64,000 nt of DNA from Deltaproteobacteria bacterium (GTDB lineage Bacteria > Desulfobacterota > Syntrophobacteria > Syntrophobacterales > Syntrophobacteraceae). Shown here one piece after another: positions 30,233 through 40,102 of this stretch (its first letter is position 1; each line of letters begins with the position of its first letter). Below the pieces are notes generated by a model, which did no database searches, was not told the DNA's origin, and was given only the letters and a program-made list of their open reading frames with translations. The DNA lies in contig JAAYVE010000019.1 of NCBI GenBank assembly GCA_012517315.1, positions 124,001 through 188,000 of the forward strand, in the 5' to 3' direction. The translations under genes and the position numbers were made by a program.

Positions 30233-30424
30233 TCACAAAACAGGAGACGGTCGCTTGACCTCTTCGTCAGAGGTTGGATGCTCCAATGGCTCAAGCCGGT
30301 AGGGAATTCGGTCAGGGAAACAGTCAAACTCCTCGGACCGCTTACCCATTTGAAGCAGCCCAATGAACAGGACCCCTGCAACCGTCCCGAGGATCAGCCC
30401 CAGTCCAAAGGCGAGCCACATCAT
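30233..30424 (-). CDS. Small single-span membrane protein (DUF3789-like)
   Basis: A 63-residue protein: a transmembrane helix with a glycine pattern (WLAFGLGLILGTVAGVLFIG, residues 3-22), then a polar tail rich in Glu and Pro. The helix resembles the tiny DUF3789-type membrane proteins; function unknown. The ATG at 30424 (a second ATG follows directly) has GGGAG nine bases upstream. It sits between murC and murB, inside a pair of inverted repeats, so it may have come in with that element. Confidence 0.6.
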   Translation of the reverse strand: MMWLAFGLGLILGTVAGVLFIGLLQMGKRSEEFDCFPDRIPYRLEPLEHPTSDEEVKRPSPVL

Positions 30425-30498
30425 TCGTTCGATCTCCCTGTGAGAGTCCCGCAAGATACTCCCAATACCGTTCAGACTCCTTCTTTCTCCTCAAAAGT

Positions 30499-30534
30499 GC
30501 GACTCTTCACTCATCCCCCCTCAGCCAACACTCC
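30499..30534 (-). repeat. Inverted repeat copy B (36 bp) in the dcw operon
   Basis: Partner of 30129-30164 in inverted orientation, 30 of 36 identical, with 334 bases between the copies. Confidence 0.7.
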
Positions 30535-30579
30535 CCGGTCGTCCAATCAGGAGAGTGCATTCCTTTCCAACTCCCCAGG

Positions 30580-31965
30580 TCAACTCGCGCCAGCCTTCAA
30601 CTTTTCCAAGAGGTTCTCACCCACCTGCCATATGTTCCCTGCCCCCAAAGTGATCACCACATCGCCCTTTCTTACAAACCGGGTGAGTTCCTGAAGCATT
30701 GCATCCAGCGTCGGTGTGTAATGGAGGTCATGATGCCCGTGAGCCCCGATCTTCTCCGCAAGTCGCTCCCCTGTTACCCCGGGAATGGGCTTCTCGCTCG
30801 CCGCATAAATATCCGAAAGGAAAAGGGCATCGGATTGATAGAAGCAGCGGGCAAACTGATCCAGGAGGGCATGAGTCCTCGTGTAACGATGGGGCTGGAA
30901 CACCACGATCCTTCTGCGGTGAGGAAACCGGTCGGCCAGCGTCTCCAGGACGGCTCGAATCTCCGTAGGATGATGCCCGTAATCATCGAGGACCAGCACC
31001 CCCCCAACTTCGCCCTTGATCTGAAAGCGCCGCTGCACACCGGTCATGTCCCGAAGTCCTTCCTGAACGCTCACCCATTCCAGCTCCAGTTCATGAGCAA
31101 CGGCTACCGCCGCTAAAGAGTTGAGGACGTTGTGTCGCCCCGGGATCCGTATTTCGATCTCTCCAAGCTCCTTTCCCCCGAAAAAGGCTCGGTAGGTAGT
31201 GGAAAAACCGTCCGAGACAAGATCCCGCGCCTGGAAATCCGCCTGGGAGGAAAAGCCGTAGGTGACAAAACGCTTGGTGATCCTGGGCAGCAGACTCTGC
31301 ACATTGCCGTCTTCCAGGCACAGGACGGCCTCGCCATAGAAGGGGATCTTGTTGATGAACTGAAGAAAAGTCTCCTGGATGTGATCCAGGTCCCTGTAGT
31401 AGTCGAGATGCTCCAAGTCGATGTTGGTGACCACGGCGATGGTTGGGGGAAGCAGGAGAAATGTCCCGTCGCTCTCGTCGGCCTCCGCAACCATGAAGTC
31501 TCCCCGTCCCAGCTTTGCATTGGTCCCCCAGGCGTTGAGCTTTCCCCCGATGACAACCGTCGGATCCAGGCCCCCCCGAGCCAGAACGGTGGATACCATT
31601 GAGGTGGTGGTCGTCTTTCCATGGGCCCCTGCGATGAGCACCGAATACTTGAGGCGCATGAGTTCCGCCAGCATCTCGGCCCGCCTGATGACCGGCACCT
31701 TTCCAAGTGCCCTGGCCCCCCGTAGCTCAGGGTTCTCCTCTGATATGGCCGAGGAAACCACCACGACGTCTACGCCGGCAACATTCTCCGGACGATGCCC
31801 CATGTAGACCGTCGCACCCAGACGGGCAAGGCGTCGAGTAATGTCCGTCTCGCGCAGATCCGAACCGGACACCCTGTACCCCAAGTTCAGAAGCAGCTCA
31901 GCGATGCCGCTCATGCCGATGCCGCCGATGCCGATGAAGTGAATGCGCTGATAACGTTTATACAT
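30580..31965 (-). CDS. murC: UDP-N-acetylmuramate--L-alanine ligase
   Basis: A 461-residue Mur ligase adding L-Ala to UDP-MurNAc. It opens with the UDP-binding [17 protein letters not shown], and the ATP loop is [13 protein letters not shown] (His in place of Asn/Ser is the MurC mark). Later motifs include [10 protein letters not shown] and [17 protein letters not shown] at 31965 overlaps the ftsW stop by eight bases; an upstream GTG at 31986 is possible but gives a non-standard N-terminus. murG, normally between ftsW and murC, is absent. Confidence 0.96.
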   Translation of the reverse strand: MYKRYQRIHFIGIGGIGMSGIAELLLNLGYRVSGSDLRETDITRRLARLGATVYMGHRPENVAGVDVVVVSSAISEENPELRGARALGKVPVIRRAEMLAELMRLKYSVLIAGAHGKTTTTSMVSTVLARGGLDPTVVIGGKLNAWGTNAKLGRGDFMVAEADESDGTFLLLPPTIAVVTNIDLEHLDYYRDLDHIQETFLQFINKIPFYGEAVLCLEDGNVQSLLPRITKRFVTYGFSSQADFQARDLVSDGFSTTYRAFFGGKELGEIEIRIPGRHNVLNSLAAVAVAHELELEWVSVQEGLRDMTGVQRRFQIKGEVGGVLVLDDYGHHPTEIRAVLETLADRFPHRRRIVVFQPHRYTRTHALLDQFARCFYQSDALFLSDIYAASEKPIPGVTGERLAEKIGAHGHHDLHYTPTLDAMLQELTRFVRKGDVVITLGAGNIWQVGENLLEKLKAGAS

Positions 31966-33142
31966 CCTGGGCCATCTGCCTTTCACCCGTTCGGGCGATG
32001 TTCATGAGTATGCCGACGGCCATGCAATTCGCCGTGAAAGCGCTCCCACCATATGAAATAAAGGGAAGCGGCAGGCCCTTGGTGGGAACGAGCCCCAGTA
32101 CAACACACATGTTGAAGAGGGCCTGCAGGCTCAGGAGCATGGTCAGACCGAGAGCCATGAGGCTGGTGCCCAGATCGGGGGCAACACGGGAAATGCGCAT
32201 CCCTGTAGTGAACAGGCAATAGAAGAGGAGGCACATGACCGCGATTCCGGCGAACCCCAGTTCCTCACCGATGACCGCCAAAATAAAGTCCGTATAGGAC
32301 TCCGGGAGATAGAAGAGCTTCTGCTGACCCGCTCCCAGCCCTTTGCCCCAAAGTCCTCCGGAGCCCACTGCGATCCACGCCTGGATCAGCTGATAACCTG
32401 AATCCAGGGGGTCGGTCCACGGGTTGAGAAAGGCAGTCACCCGCTCCCACCGGTAAGGTACCAGGTATACGAACCGGTAAAAAAACGCGAAAGCCACAGG
32501 CGCCAGCAAAAAAAGATGACGCAGAGGGACCCCGCCCACTGCCATCAAGATCATCGCCAGGCAGCCCACCATGAAAGTCGTGCCGAAATCCGGCTCCTTC
32601 AGAATGAGAAAGCTCAGGATGCCGCACAAAATCATGTGAGGGAAAAACCCCACCCCAAAGCGCCGGATGTTATCCTGCTTTCTGCTGAGCGAGACGCTCA
32701 GGTACATGATCCAAATCACTTTGGCATACTCAGCTGGCTGCAGCGAAAAGCTTTTCAGCTGAAACCAGCGCCGCGCATTGTTGACCTCCGTCCCGATCCC
32801 AGGGATCAATACCAGTCCCAGGGCGATGACAACGAGGACAAGCATCCATCGGACCTGCTCCGTCAGCCTACGATAAGAAACGCGGCTGAATAGGAAAAGG
32901 ATCCCAAGGCCGAACCCCGCAAAGGCGAACTGGCGTTTGAGATAATGGGACGCATCCCCAAACCTGCGGATGGCCATGATCGAACTGGCGCTGTATATCA
33001 TCACGATACCGAGCGCCATGAGGAGGATCACCTCGATCCACAACTGTGACTCCAGGGAAAGCACGTTCCAAGGGGAAACCTGCTTCTCCCTGGCCTCCAC
33101 GTCAGCCGGCAGGGGCGGTGTGTCAGCAATGGCCCTACTCAT
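31958..33142 (-). CDS. ftsW: Septal peptidoglycan glycosyltransferase FtsW
   Basis: A 394-residue SEDS-family membrane glycosyltransferase with about ten transmembrane helices. It begins with a Pro/Glu-rich cytoplasmic tail, then [14 protein letters not shown], and carries [23 protein letters not shown], the catalytic-loop Asp region [13 protein letters not shown], and the ending [14 protein letters not shown] typical of FtsW/RodA. Its place next to murD and murC indicates FtsW rather than RodA. It acts with the FtsI encoded upstream. Confidence 0.95.
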   Translation of the reverse strand: MSRAIADTPPLPADVEAREKQVSPWNVLSLESQLWIEVILLMALGIVMIYSASSIMAIRRFGDASHYLKRQFAFAGFGLGILFLFSRVSYRRLTEQVRWMLVLVVIALGLVLIPGIGTEVNNARRWFQLKSFSLQPAEYAKVIWIMYLSVSLSRKQDNIRRFGVGFFPHMILCGILSFLILKEPDFGTTFMVGCLAMILMAVGGVPLRHLFLLAPVAFAFFYRFVYLVPYRWERVTAFLNPWTDPLDSGYQLIQAWIAVGSGGLWGKGLGAGQQKLFYLPESYTDFILAVIGEELGFAGIAVMCLLFYCLFTTGMRISRVAPDLGTSLMALGLTMLLSLQALFNMCVVLGLVPTKGLPLPFISYGGSAFTANCMAVGILMNIARTGERQMAQDV

Positions 33143-33164
33143 TTGCGTTCCCAGCGCTGTTGTC

Positions 33165-34520
33165 TCACATTTCCTCGCCAGACTCCGGCAATCCTCTCAC
33201 CAGTTCCCTGAAATGATCACCTCGTTCGGTGTAGCTCCCATATTGGTCAAAGGAGGAGCAAGCGGGTGATAGGAGCACAACATCCCCCTTTTGAGCTTCC
33301 GCCACAACCGCTTCAAACGCCTTTCCGAGATCCGGAAAGGCCCGAGTTGGAAGATGTGTTTCGAGTTCCTTGCGCATCCTGTCGGCAGCTTCTCCGAACA
33401 CATACGCCCCTTTGCCCTTATTCCGGAGAGCCCTGCCCAACGGGACATAGGAACCCAGTTTGTCCCGGCCCCCTAGAAGGATGTGCACAGGACGCTGGAA
33501 GCTTTCCAGTGCCTTCACCACGGCTCCCACGTTCGTGCCCTTTGAATCGTTGTAGAAGTCGATCCCCTGCCAGGTGCGCACCCATTCCACTCGATGGGGT
33601 AAACCGGCAAACGACTGGATAACCCCGGCCATGGCCGAGGGGCCTGCCCCCATCACTGCAGAAGCAAGACAGGCAGCCAGGATGTTCTCCTCATTGTGGG
33701 CACCCTGAAGTTTGGATCCGGATAGGTCTACCGTGAAAGATCCCAGCCATGGAACCTCCAATTCAATGTTCACCCCCTTCAAACGACCATTTGCCGTAAC
33801 GTCATGCCTACTGTAGAAAAGAAGCCGGCCGGGAACTTCCCCTGACCTGCGGCGGCAAATGGAATCGTCAAGATTGAGGATTCCAGTGTCTTGGGGACCC
33901 TGGCGTGAAAAAAGGGAAAATTTGGAATCGGCATATTGTGAAAAACTTTCGTACCGATCCAGGTGATCTTCTGTCACATTGAGCAGGACGCCCACCTCCG
34001 GGCGAAAATGGGTCGCCGTGTCCAACTGGAAGCTGCTCACCTCCAACACCAGCACATCCGCCTCCCCCCCCTGCAACACCCAACGACTGAGGGGAGTCCC
34101 GATGTTGCCCCCGACGAAGACTCTCTTGCCCCAGGCCTTCATTATCTCGCCGATCAGAGACGTCGTCGTGGTCTTTCCGTTGGTTCCCGAAACCGCCACA
34201 ACGGGCGTTCCGACCTGAAGCCAGGCCCAGTCGAGTTCCCCGATGATTTCGATGCCGCGCGACCTTGCCTCCACAAGCGGTTCCAGGTCCAGCGGAACCC
34301 CAGGGCTGACGATGATCTGGTCCACCTCACGGAAGTCCTCCACATGGTGGCCCCCGAGACGCAGTCGACAACCGCCCCTCTCCAGTTTGTCCAGAGCTCC
34401 GTTGAAAGCCTCTCGAGGTCTTAGATCCGTCCCCATCACCACACTGCCTCGCTCCATGAGAAGCTCGCAGACGGCACGTCCCGACACCCCCAGACCCACG
34501 ACCAACACGCGACCTCGCAC
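33165..34520 (-). CDS. murD: UDP-N-acetylmuramoylalanine--D-glutamate ligase
   Basis: A ligase of about 451 residues adding D-Glu to UDP-MurNAc-L-Ala. It starts RVLVVGLGVSGRAVCELL, with the ATP loop SGTNGKTTTTSLIGEI, NVTEDHLDRY and FYNDSKGTNVGAVVKAL. The frame is open to 34649, but the first 43 residues of that version are low-complexity, fall in an inverted-repeat pair and have no Mur homology. GTG at 34520 gives the family N-terminus, though its ribosome site (AGGGA, close) is weak. mraY is not found between murF and this gene. Confidence 0.93.
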   Translation of the reverse strand: MRGRVLVVGLGVSGRAVCELLMERGSVVMGTDLRPREAFNGALDKLERGGCRLRLGGHHVEDFREVDQIIVSPGVPLDLEPLVEARSRGIEIIGELDWAWLQVGTPVVAVSGTNGKTTTTSLIGEIMKAWGKRVFVGGNIGTPLSRWVLQGGEADVLVLEVSSFQLDTATHFRPEVGVLLNVTEDHLDRYESFSQYADSKFSLFSRQGPQDTGILNLDDSICRRRSGEVPGRLLFYSRHDVTANGRLKGVNIELEVPWLGSFTVDLSGSKLQGAHNEENILAACLASAVMGAGPSAMAGVIQSFAGLPHRVEWVRTWQGIDFYNDSKGTNVGAVVKALESFQRPVHILLGGRDKLGSYVPLGRALRNKGKGAYVFGEAADRMRKELETHLPTRAFPDLGKAFEAVVAEAQKGDVVLLSPACSSFDQYGSYTERGDHFRELVRGLPESGEEM

Positions 34521-34528
34521 ATCCCTAT

Positions 34529-34550
34529 CCGAACGCTCAGTGCTGGGTGC
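34529..34550 (+). repeat. Inverted repeat (22 bp), copy A, murF-murD gap
   Basis: Matches the reverse complement of 34662-34683 at 20 of 22 positions; the core is AGTGCTGGGTGC. The pair spans 155 bases where mraY normally lies. Confidence 0.7.
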
Positions 34551-34661
34551 CGACGGCTGGATCCTGCTCCCGCCCAGAGCAGATCCAGTTTCGCCCCCCC
34601 CTATGTGGGGATGCGTATCTTTCCCCTTTACTCGACTCTTTCCTCGCATCCTCGATCCTTA

Positions 34662-34683
34662 GCACCCAGCACTCAGCTTTCGG
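34662..34683 (-). repeat. Inverted repeat (22 bp), copy B, murF-murD gap
   Basis: Inverted partner of 34529-34550, 111 bases apart. The RNA of the operon could fold the two arms into a long hairpin between murF and murD. Confidence 0.7.
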
Positions 34684-34703
34684 CACATTCCCAATTGTTG
34701 TCC

Positions 34704-36125
34704 TCAGCCGCCATCACCGTGGTGACGTCCTTCGGCATCCATCAGTCCTTCGACCACCCTCTCCATGTTCATGGATCTCGACCCCTTCACCAGAACCCAC
34801 TCTCCCGGGACGATCGTGCCTTGTAGTCGGTTGACGATGTCTTCATGGGTTTCCCCGTGGAAGCAGGCTCTCTCCGACAGTCCGGACTCCCTGGCTCCTT
34901 TTTCGATTTCCCTGGACAGCTCCCCAAAAGTGAAGAGCCGCGCGACTCCCAACGATCCTATCTCCTTACCCACCTCCAGGTGAAGGGATCGCGTCTCGGG
35001 ACCGAGTTCCTTCATATCCCCCAGCACCACCGCCACAGGTTTTCCCTTGCTGGCGGCGCATATCGTGCGCACCGCTGCGACTACGGAACGGGGATTGGCA
35101 TTGTAGGTATCATCCACGAGCACTCTGCCACCGGGCAGGACATGCATCTCCATTCTCTGATGCACAGGCCGGTGAGATGCCAGGCCGGCCTGGATCTGTG
35201 CTGAGGGGACCCCCATCCCGAATGCGACCGCAGCGGCGGCGAGGGCATTGTTGACCTGATGGAGTCCGAGAACACAAAGTCGGACCCTTATCATCTCCCC
35301 ACCAACTTGCAGACCAAAAACGCTATGCCCCCCCTCCATCTCCACAGGTCCCACCTTGAACACTTCCACCGAGGTGTCATCCATAGAATAGTGCACCGCG
35401 CGTATCCCAAGGCACCGAGCAAATCCGGGAAGCCTGGGATCGTCCTGGTTGACCACTGCAAGTCCTCCGGCAGCCATCCCCTTCCAAAGCATCCCCTTCT
35501 CTGCCAGGATCTGTTCTTCCGATCCCAGACCCTCTAGGTGGGCAGGGTGAATATTGGTGATGAGTCCGACGTCTGGTTGAGTGATCTCCACAAGCCGGGA
35601 CATTTCACCGGGAATGTTTATGCCCATTTCCACCACCGCCACCTCATCATCCGGTTGAAGGGAGAGAAGGGTGAGAGGTACCCCGATGAGGTTGTTGAAA
35701 TTACCTTTGTTCTTGAGGACCTTCTTGTCCTGGGAGAGGATGGAGAAGACCATTTCCTTGGTGCTCGTCTTCCCATTGCTACCCGTGATGCCCACAACGG
35801 GAACATGGAGCCTCCTGCGGTGGGTCCCCGCAAGATCGCCCAGGGCGCGAAGCGTATCCGTAACCTGGATGACCGGAATCTCGGGAGGAAGATCATCAGG
35901 GATGGCAAACCGGTCCGCCTGCACGACAACACCGGCAGCCCCCCTTTTTAAGACATCCCCCACGTACGCATGGCCGTCGTGTCGCTCTCCCGGCAGGGCG
36001 ACGAAAACGGCTCCTGGTTCCAAAGTGCGGCTGTCCGTGGAGAACCCGCCAAAGACGGTTCCTTCACCGCCCTGAACCAGACGCCCGCCTGTGGCCTCCA
36101 GTACCTGTGAGACTCTCCACTCCAT
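34704..36125 (-). CDS. murF: UDP-MurNAc-tripeptide--D-Ala-D-Ala ligase
   Basis: A 473-residue Mur ligase adding D-Ala-D-Ala. It opens with a MurF-type N-terminal domain (VFGGFSTDSRTLEPGAVFVALPG); the ATP loop is GITGSNGKTSTKEMV, followed by KGNFNNLIGVPLTLL, a MurF hallmark, and DDTYNANPRSVVAAV near the C-terminal domain. ATG at 36125 is four bases past the murE stop; an in-frame ATG at 36161 would overlap murE by about 30 bases. Confidence 0.96.
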   Translation of the reverse strand: MEWRVSQVLEATGGRLVQGGEGTVFGGFSTDSRTLEPGAVFVALPGERHDGHAYVGDVLKRGAAGVVVQADRFAIPDDLPPEIPVIQVTDTLRALGDLAGTHRRRLHVPVVGITGSNGKTSTKEMVFSILSQDKKVLKNKGNFNNLIGVPLTLLSLQPDDEVAVVEMGINIPGEMSRLVEITQPDVGLITNIHPAHLEGLGSEEQILAEKGMLWKGMAAGGLAVVNQDDPRLPGFARCLGIRAVHYSMDDTSVEVFKVGPVEMEGGHSVFGLQVGGEMIRVRLCVLGLHQVNNALAAAAVAFGMGVPSAQIQAGLASHRPVHQRMEMHVLPGGRVLVDDTYNANPRSVVAAVRTICAASKGKPVAVVLGDMKELGPETRSLHLEVGKEIGSLGVARLFTFGELSREIEKGARESGLSERACFHGETHEDIVNRLQGTIVPGEWVLVKGSRSMNMERVVEGLMDAEGRHHGDGG

Positions 36126-36129
36126 GCCT

Positions 36130-37683
36130 TCAGTTCCCAACGGCCTCTCGTTGTCCGGCATCACCGTGCGTCACAAAATAGTCCCGAACCACCCGCCGGT
36201 CGTCGAAGGGCAGGGTATCCCCTCCCACGATCTGGTAGGTCTCGTGGCACTTGCCACCAATGAAGACCGTATCGCCGGGGCGGGCCCAAGAAAGGGCGAT
36301 TTCAATTCCCCTCCGCCGGTCGACCTCCACCGTGTAACCTCGGTCCACCGTCTCCCCTTCATCGGGCGGGCAGTATGCCACCCCCTCATGCACCACACCC
36401 GGCTCGATCTCCGCCAAGATGTCTTCCGGTCTTTCCGACCGGGGATTGTCGCTGGTCAGAATCACCAAGTCTCCAAAACGCGCCGCGACCGCTCCCATGA
36501 GGGGCCGCTTGCCCCGATCCCTGTCCCCTCCGCAGCCGAACACCACAATCAGACGTCCTCGCGTCATTTCCCGAAGGCAGCCAAGACTCTTTTCCATCGC
36601 GTCCGGCGTATGCGCATAATCAACGATCACCTCAAACCCGAATTCCGCGGGGACTGGGACACGCTGGAGCCTGCCGTCCACGTGGGAGACGGCCCAAATT
36701 CCCTCGGAAATCGACCGCCGGGGCACACCCAGGCCGATGGCGGCAGTAACTGCACCGAGCACGTTGTAAAGGTTCAAACGCCCCAATAGAGTCGACCGAA
36801 TCCTCATGCCACCGGCCGCCCCTGCAAGGGTTGCCCGAATACCGTCTCCCCTCAATTCCAGCTCCTTCACCCAGACGGTTGCATTCTCATCTGCAACGGA
36901 ATAACTCCACAAGTGAGAAGGAATTCCAGAGGCCAAACGCCGTCCGTAGGCGTCGTCCAGATTGATGACGCTCAAGCCACTTTTGCCACGGCCTTGGAGA
37001 CACTCCCTGTACATACGCCCCTTGCACTCGAAATACGCCTCCATGCTGCCATGGAAATCCAGGTGATCCTGCGAGAGATTCGTAAAGATCGCCGCATCGA
37101 AAGCACAGTCCGAGACCCTCCCCAAGGCCAGGGCGTGTGAGGATACCTCCATCGCCACATGGGTCACCCCGTCGTCGATCATCTCTCGCAGCAATCTCTG
37201 CAAATCCAGCGACTCCGGGGTTGTCATGGGAGCTTTGCGCTCCCGGTCACCCCAGCGGTATGCCAAGGTTCCCACCACCCCCGACCGGTAACCGGCACTC
37301 CTAAAAATACTCTCCAGCAAGAGCGCCGTTGTGGTCTTCCCATTGGTTCCTGTTACCCCTGCAAGGATGAGTTCTCTTGAGGGATGCTCATAAAAATTCG
37401 CTGAGATGGCGGAGAGGGCGATGCGGCTGTCGGCGACACGGATTGTGGTTGTCAGGCCGTATGACTCCACGGAATTCTCCGTCACCACTGCAACCGCCCC
37501 CCGGCGGAGTGCCTCCTGGACGTAAAGATTCCCGTCTGCTTTTGTGCCGGCGATGGCTACGAAGAGATCCCCCTCCTGAACCCGGCGACTGTCATGGGCA
37601 ACCCCTTGAATGACCAGCCGGGGATCCCCCCGAAACGCCATCACATCCAATCCTTTCAACAGCTCTTCCAGGTGCTTGGCCAA
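36130..37683 (-). CDS. murE: UDP-MurNAc-L-Ala-D-Glu--meso-DAP ligase
   Basis: A 517-residue Mur ligase adding the third stem residue. ATP loop GVTGTNGKTTTALLLES; the motif TSDNPRSE contains DNPR, which marks meso-diaminopimelate specificity. FTNLSQDHLDFHGSMEAYF is also typical. The start is a TTG at 37683 with AAGGGG eight bases upstream; a GTG at 37734 lacks a ribosome site. The DNPR motif indicates ordinary Gram-negative A1-gamma peptidoglycan. Confidence 0.95.
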   Translation of the reverse strand: MAKHLEELLKGLDVMAFRGDPRLVIQGVAHDSRRVQEGDLFVAIAGTKADGNLYVQEALRRGAVAVVTENSVESYGLTTTIRVADSRIALSAISANFYEHPSRELILAGVTGTNGKTTTALLLESIFRSAGYRSGVVGTLAYRWGDRERKAPMTTPESLDLQRLLREMIDDGVTHVAMEVSSHALALGRVSDCAFDAAIFTNLSQDHLDFHGSMEAYFECKGRMYRECLQGRGKSGLSVINLDDAYGRRLASGIPSHLWSYSVADENATVWVKELELRGDGIRATLAGAAGGMRIRSTLLGRLNLYNVLGAVTAAIGLGVPRRSISEGIWAVSHVDGRLQRVPVPAEFGFEVIVDYAHTPDAMEKSLGCLREMTRGRLIVVFGCGGDRDRGKRPLMGAVAARFGDLVILTSDNPRSERPEDILAEIEPGVVHEGVAYCPPDEGETVDRGYTVEVDRRRGIEIALSWARPGDTVFIGGKCHETYQIVGGDTLPFDDRRVVRDYFVTHGDAGQREAVGN

Positions 37684-37746
37684 GTTTCGCGCCCCTTCAC
37701 AACTCCACAAGGAGATACTTACGGGATGACGCACAGGGGTTCACCA

Positions 37747-39747
37747 TCACATGCGTCCTCTCTCGGCAACTGCATTCAATACCAGTTCCACTCCTTCCTT
37801 TGGTGAAGGTCCCACCGAAGAAAGGCCCGCCGCCTGAGAGGGTCCAGCCGCCCTCTGCCCCCTCATGGCACCCACTGAACCCCCACCTGTCTGCACCACG
37901 GATTTTGGGTTTCTCTCCCGAACCTCCCGAGGAAGACTACCTGGCAGGGTTGTGTTGAGTTTCGCCTCGGTCGGCTTCTTGCCTCCCTTGGGGTCAGCCT
38001 TGACCAGACGTGGCTTTGGAGAGGGCTTGATCTCTTTCAAAGACGGCGGAATTCCTAGATAAGGCAGGACCTTGGCAGCAATATCTCGGAAGACGGGCCC
38101 GGCAACGACACCACCATAGATCGCCCCGTGGGGGTCATGGACGACGACGGTCATGACCAGCCGTGGCTTGTCCGCCGGGATGAAACCGGTGAAAATGGAT
38201 GTGTATCGGTTGGCAGCGTAATGCCTTGTTTCCGGATCCAGGACCTGAGCTGTCCCTGTCTTGCCAGCTGCGGTATACCCTTCGGGAGCCGCCTTGACTC
38301 CCGTTCCTCCCTCTTCGGTCACAGCCCGCATCATATCACGCATTTGCCGGGCCGTCTTCTCCTGAATCACCCTGCGCAGTGCCTGGGATTCGTATTTGCG
38401 CACCGAATGCCCAGCCGCATTCACGATATCCTTGGCAATCAAGGGCGGGGTATAAACACCGCCGTTGGCGATGGTGGCGATTCCCATGGTGAGCTGCAGT
38501 GCAGTGACACCAATGCTCTGTCCAAAGCCTGTTGTCGCCAGATCGATGGGACGCCATTTCTTTACGGGTCTCAGAATTCCAGCCACTTCCCCGGGAAGGG
38601 AAATCCCCGTCTCCGCACCGAAGCCAAATCCCCTTATGTACTGGTAGTATCGTTCCTTTCCCAGTTGAAAGGCGATCTTGCTCGCTGCGATGTTGCTCGA
38701 ATACTTCACGACCTCCGAAATGGTGAGCCAACCGTAGGGGTGTACATCATTGATCGTGTGACCCGCAAGGCTGCACTTGCCGTTCTCACAGAAAATGCGA
38801 TCTCGCTCTTTGACAACGCCTTCATTCAAAGCACTTCCTACAAGAAACACCTTGAACGTGGAGCCGGGCTCGAAAGTGTCTGTTATGGTCCTGTTGCGCC
38901 ACCCCTCTGGGTTCTTCTTATCACCGAGGTTTGGGTCGAAAAATGGCCAATTGGCCATGGCGAGCACTTCCGATGTGCCAGCGTCCAGGACAACGACCTC
39001 CGCAGCCCTCGCACGGTACTTGATCGCGGCTTTTTCCAACTCCTTTTCCGCCGTGTACTGAATGAAGGCGTCGAGTGTCAAACGGACTCCGTAACTCTCT
39101 CTCGCCTCAGGGATCGGGTCATTGCCGAGCCACAGCGTCTTCTTGACCCCGTCCCGCAACTGCCCTACCGTTGTGGAATTCTCTCTCAGAACCTCATCAA
39201 AAGCCTTCTCCACCCCTTCCAAGCCGGCTCCGTCCATGCCCACGAAACCCAAAACCTGACCAGCAACTTGGCGGTACGGATAAAACCTCTTGTATTCGTC
39301 CACTAAATTCAGACCGCGGTACCTGAGCCCCTCCACCGCCGCTGCCTGCTGGTCTGTGAGGTGACGCTTCAACCATACAAAGTGGCGGTTGCACGCCAGC
39401 TTTCGATCCATCAACCATGTGGGTTCTTCTAGGATAGCGGCCAGCAGGCTAGCGGTCCTTTTGGGGTTTTCGATCAACTCGCAGTCGGCGAAAAGTGACC
39501 TCTGGGGGACCGAGTAGGAAAGCAGGCGTCCATGGCGGTCAAAAACAGAACCGCGCATCGTGGGAATCTTCAGTGTCGTTTCCGCCTGCCCCCTCGCTCT
39601 GTCCAACCATACGGCGTGCTGGAGAACCTGCAGGTGGAAGGATTTGCAAAGGACCAGACAAAAACCAGCAAAAATCAACATGTTTATGAGGAAGTGACAC
39701 GACCTGTAACGGGCGGTGAAGAACCTCCCCCTTTTGCGCCTTTCCAC
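37747..39747 (-). CDS. ftsI: Septal penicillin-binding protein FtsI (PBP3)
   Basis: A 666-residue class B PBP, the septal transpeptidase. One N-terminal membrane helix (about 19-35) precedes the PBP dimer domain (MRGSVFDRHGRLLSYS) and the transpeptidase domain: SxxK in FEPGSTFKVFLVGS, SSN in VVKYSSNIAASK, KTGTAQ in AAGKTGTAQVLD. The C-terminal ~75 residues are a Pro/Lys/Gly-rich low-complexity tail with no PASTA repeat. Start GTG at 39747 has AAAAGGGG upstream. It works with FtsW. Confidence 0.95.
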   Translation of the reverse strand: MERRKRGRFFTARYRSCHFLINMLIFAGFCLVLCKSFHLQVLQHAVWLDRARGQAETTLKIPTMRGSVFDRHGRLLSYSVPQRSLFADCELIENPKRTASLLAAILEEPTWLMDRKLACNRHFVWLKRHLTDQQAAAVEGLRYRGLNLVDEYKRFYPYRQVAGQVLGFVGMDGAGLEGVEKAFDEVLRENSTTVGQLRDGVKKTLWLGNDPIPEARESYGVRLTLDAFIQYTAEKELEKAAIKYRARAAEVVVLDAGTSEVLAMANWPFFDPNLGDKKNPEGWRNRTITDTFEPGSTFKVFLVGSALNEGVVKERDRIFCENGKCSLAGHTINDVHPYGWLTISEVVKYSSNIAASKIAFQLGKERYYQYIRGFGFGAETGISLPGEVAGILRPVKKWRPIDLATTGFGQSIGVTALQLTMGIATIANGGVYTPPLIAKDIVNAAGHSVRKYESQALRRVIQEKTARQMRDMMRAVTEEGGTGVKAAPEGYTAAGKTGTAQVLDPETRHYAANRYTSIFTGFIPADKPRLVMTVVVHDPHGAIYGGVVAGPVFRDIAAKVLPYLGIPPSLKEIKPSPKPRLVKADPKGGKKPTEAKLNTTLPGSLPREVRERNPKSVVQTGGGSVGAMRGQRAAGPSQAAGLSSVGPSPKEGVELVLNAVAERGRM

Positions 39748-39772
39748 CAGCAGCCCCTTTTCTCCGGTTGTC

Positions 39773-40102
39773 TCAGCGCACGACGATCTTCTGCTCCGGC
39801 TTCACCGGAGCCAGCCCGAATTCCCTGCTGCCTAACTCCTCCAGCAACGAAGGTTCCTGAAAACGGCTCAACTCCAGGCGCAGCTTCCTCTGGACCACCA
39901 ACAACTGTTCGTGTTTCTCGTAAAGCCTGGAGAGGCGGTAACCTTCCTGCACCTGTTGCACATAGAGCCAAATGTGGAGAATGGAACCGGCCACAAAGAC
40001 CGACCCCAAAGAGACCGCAAGGAACATCCATTTCACGAGGGGATTTCCGCCAGCCTTCCTGCCTCGTCCCTTGAAATCATTTGCGGTCTTCAGCTTCTCC
40101 AT
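39773..40102 (-). CDS. ftsL: Cell division protein FtsL
   Basis: A 109-residue bitopic divisome protein: a basic N-terminal tail, a membrane helix (about 24-48) and a coiled coil (QVQEGYRLSRLYEKHEQLLV). It activates FtsWI together with FtsB and FtsQ. Identity rests on topology and on position between rsmH and ftsI. It overlaps the rsmH 3' end by 26 bases, and its ATG has GGAGAAG upstream. Confidence 0.88.
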   Translation of the reverse strand: MEKLKTANDFKGRGRKAGGNPLVKWMFLAVSLGSVFVAGSILHIWLYVQQVQEGYRLSRLYEKHEQLLVVQRKLRLELSRFQEPSLLEELGSREFGLAPVKPEQKIVVR

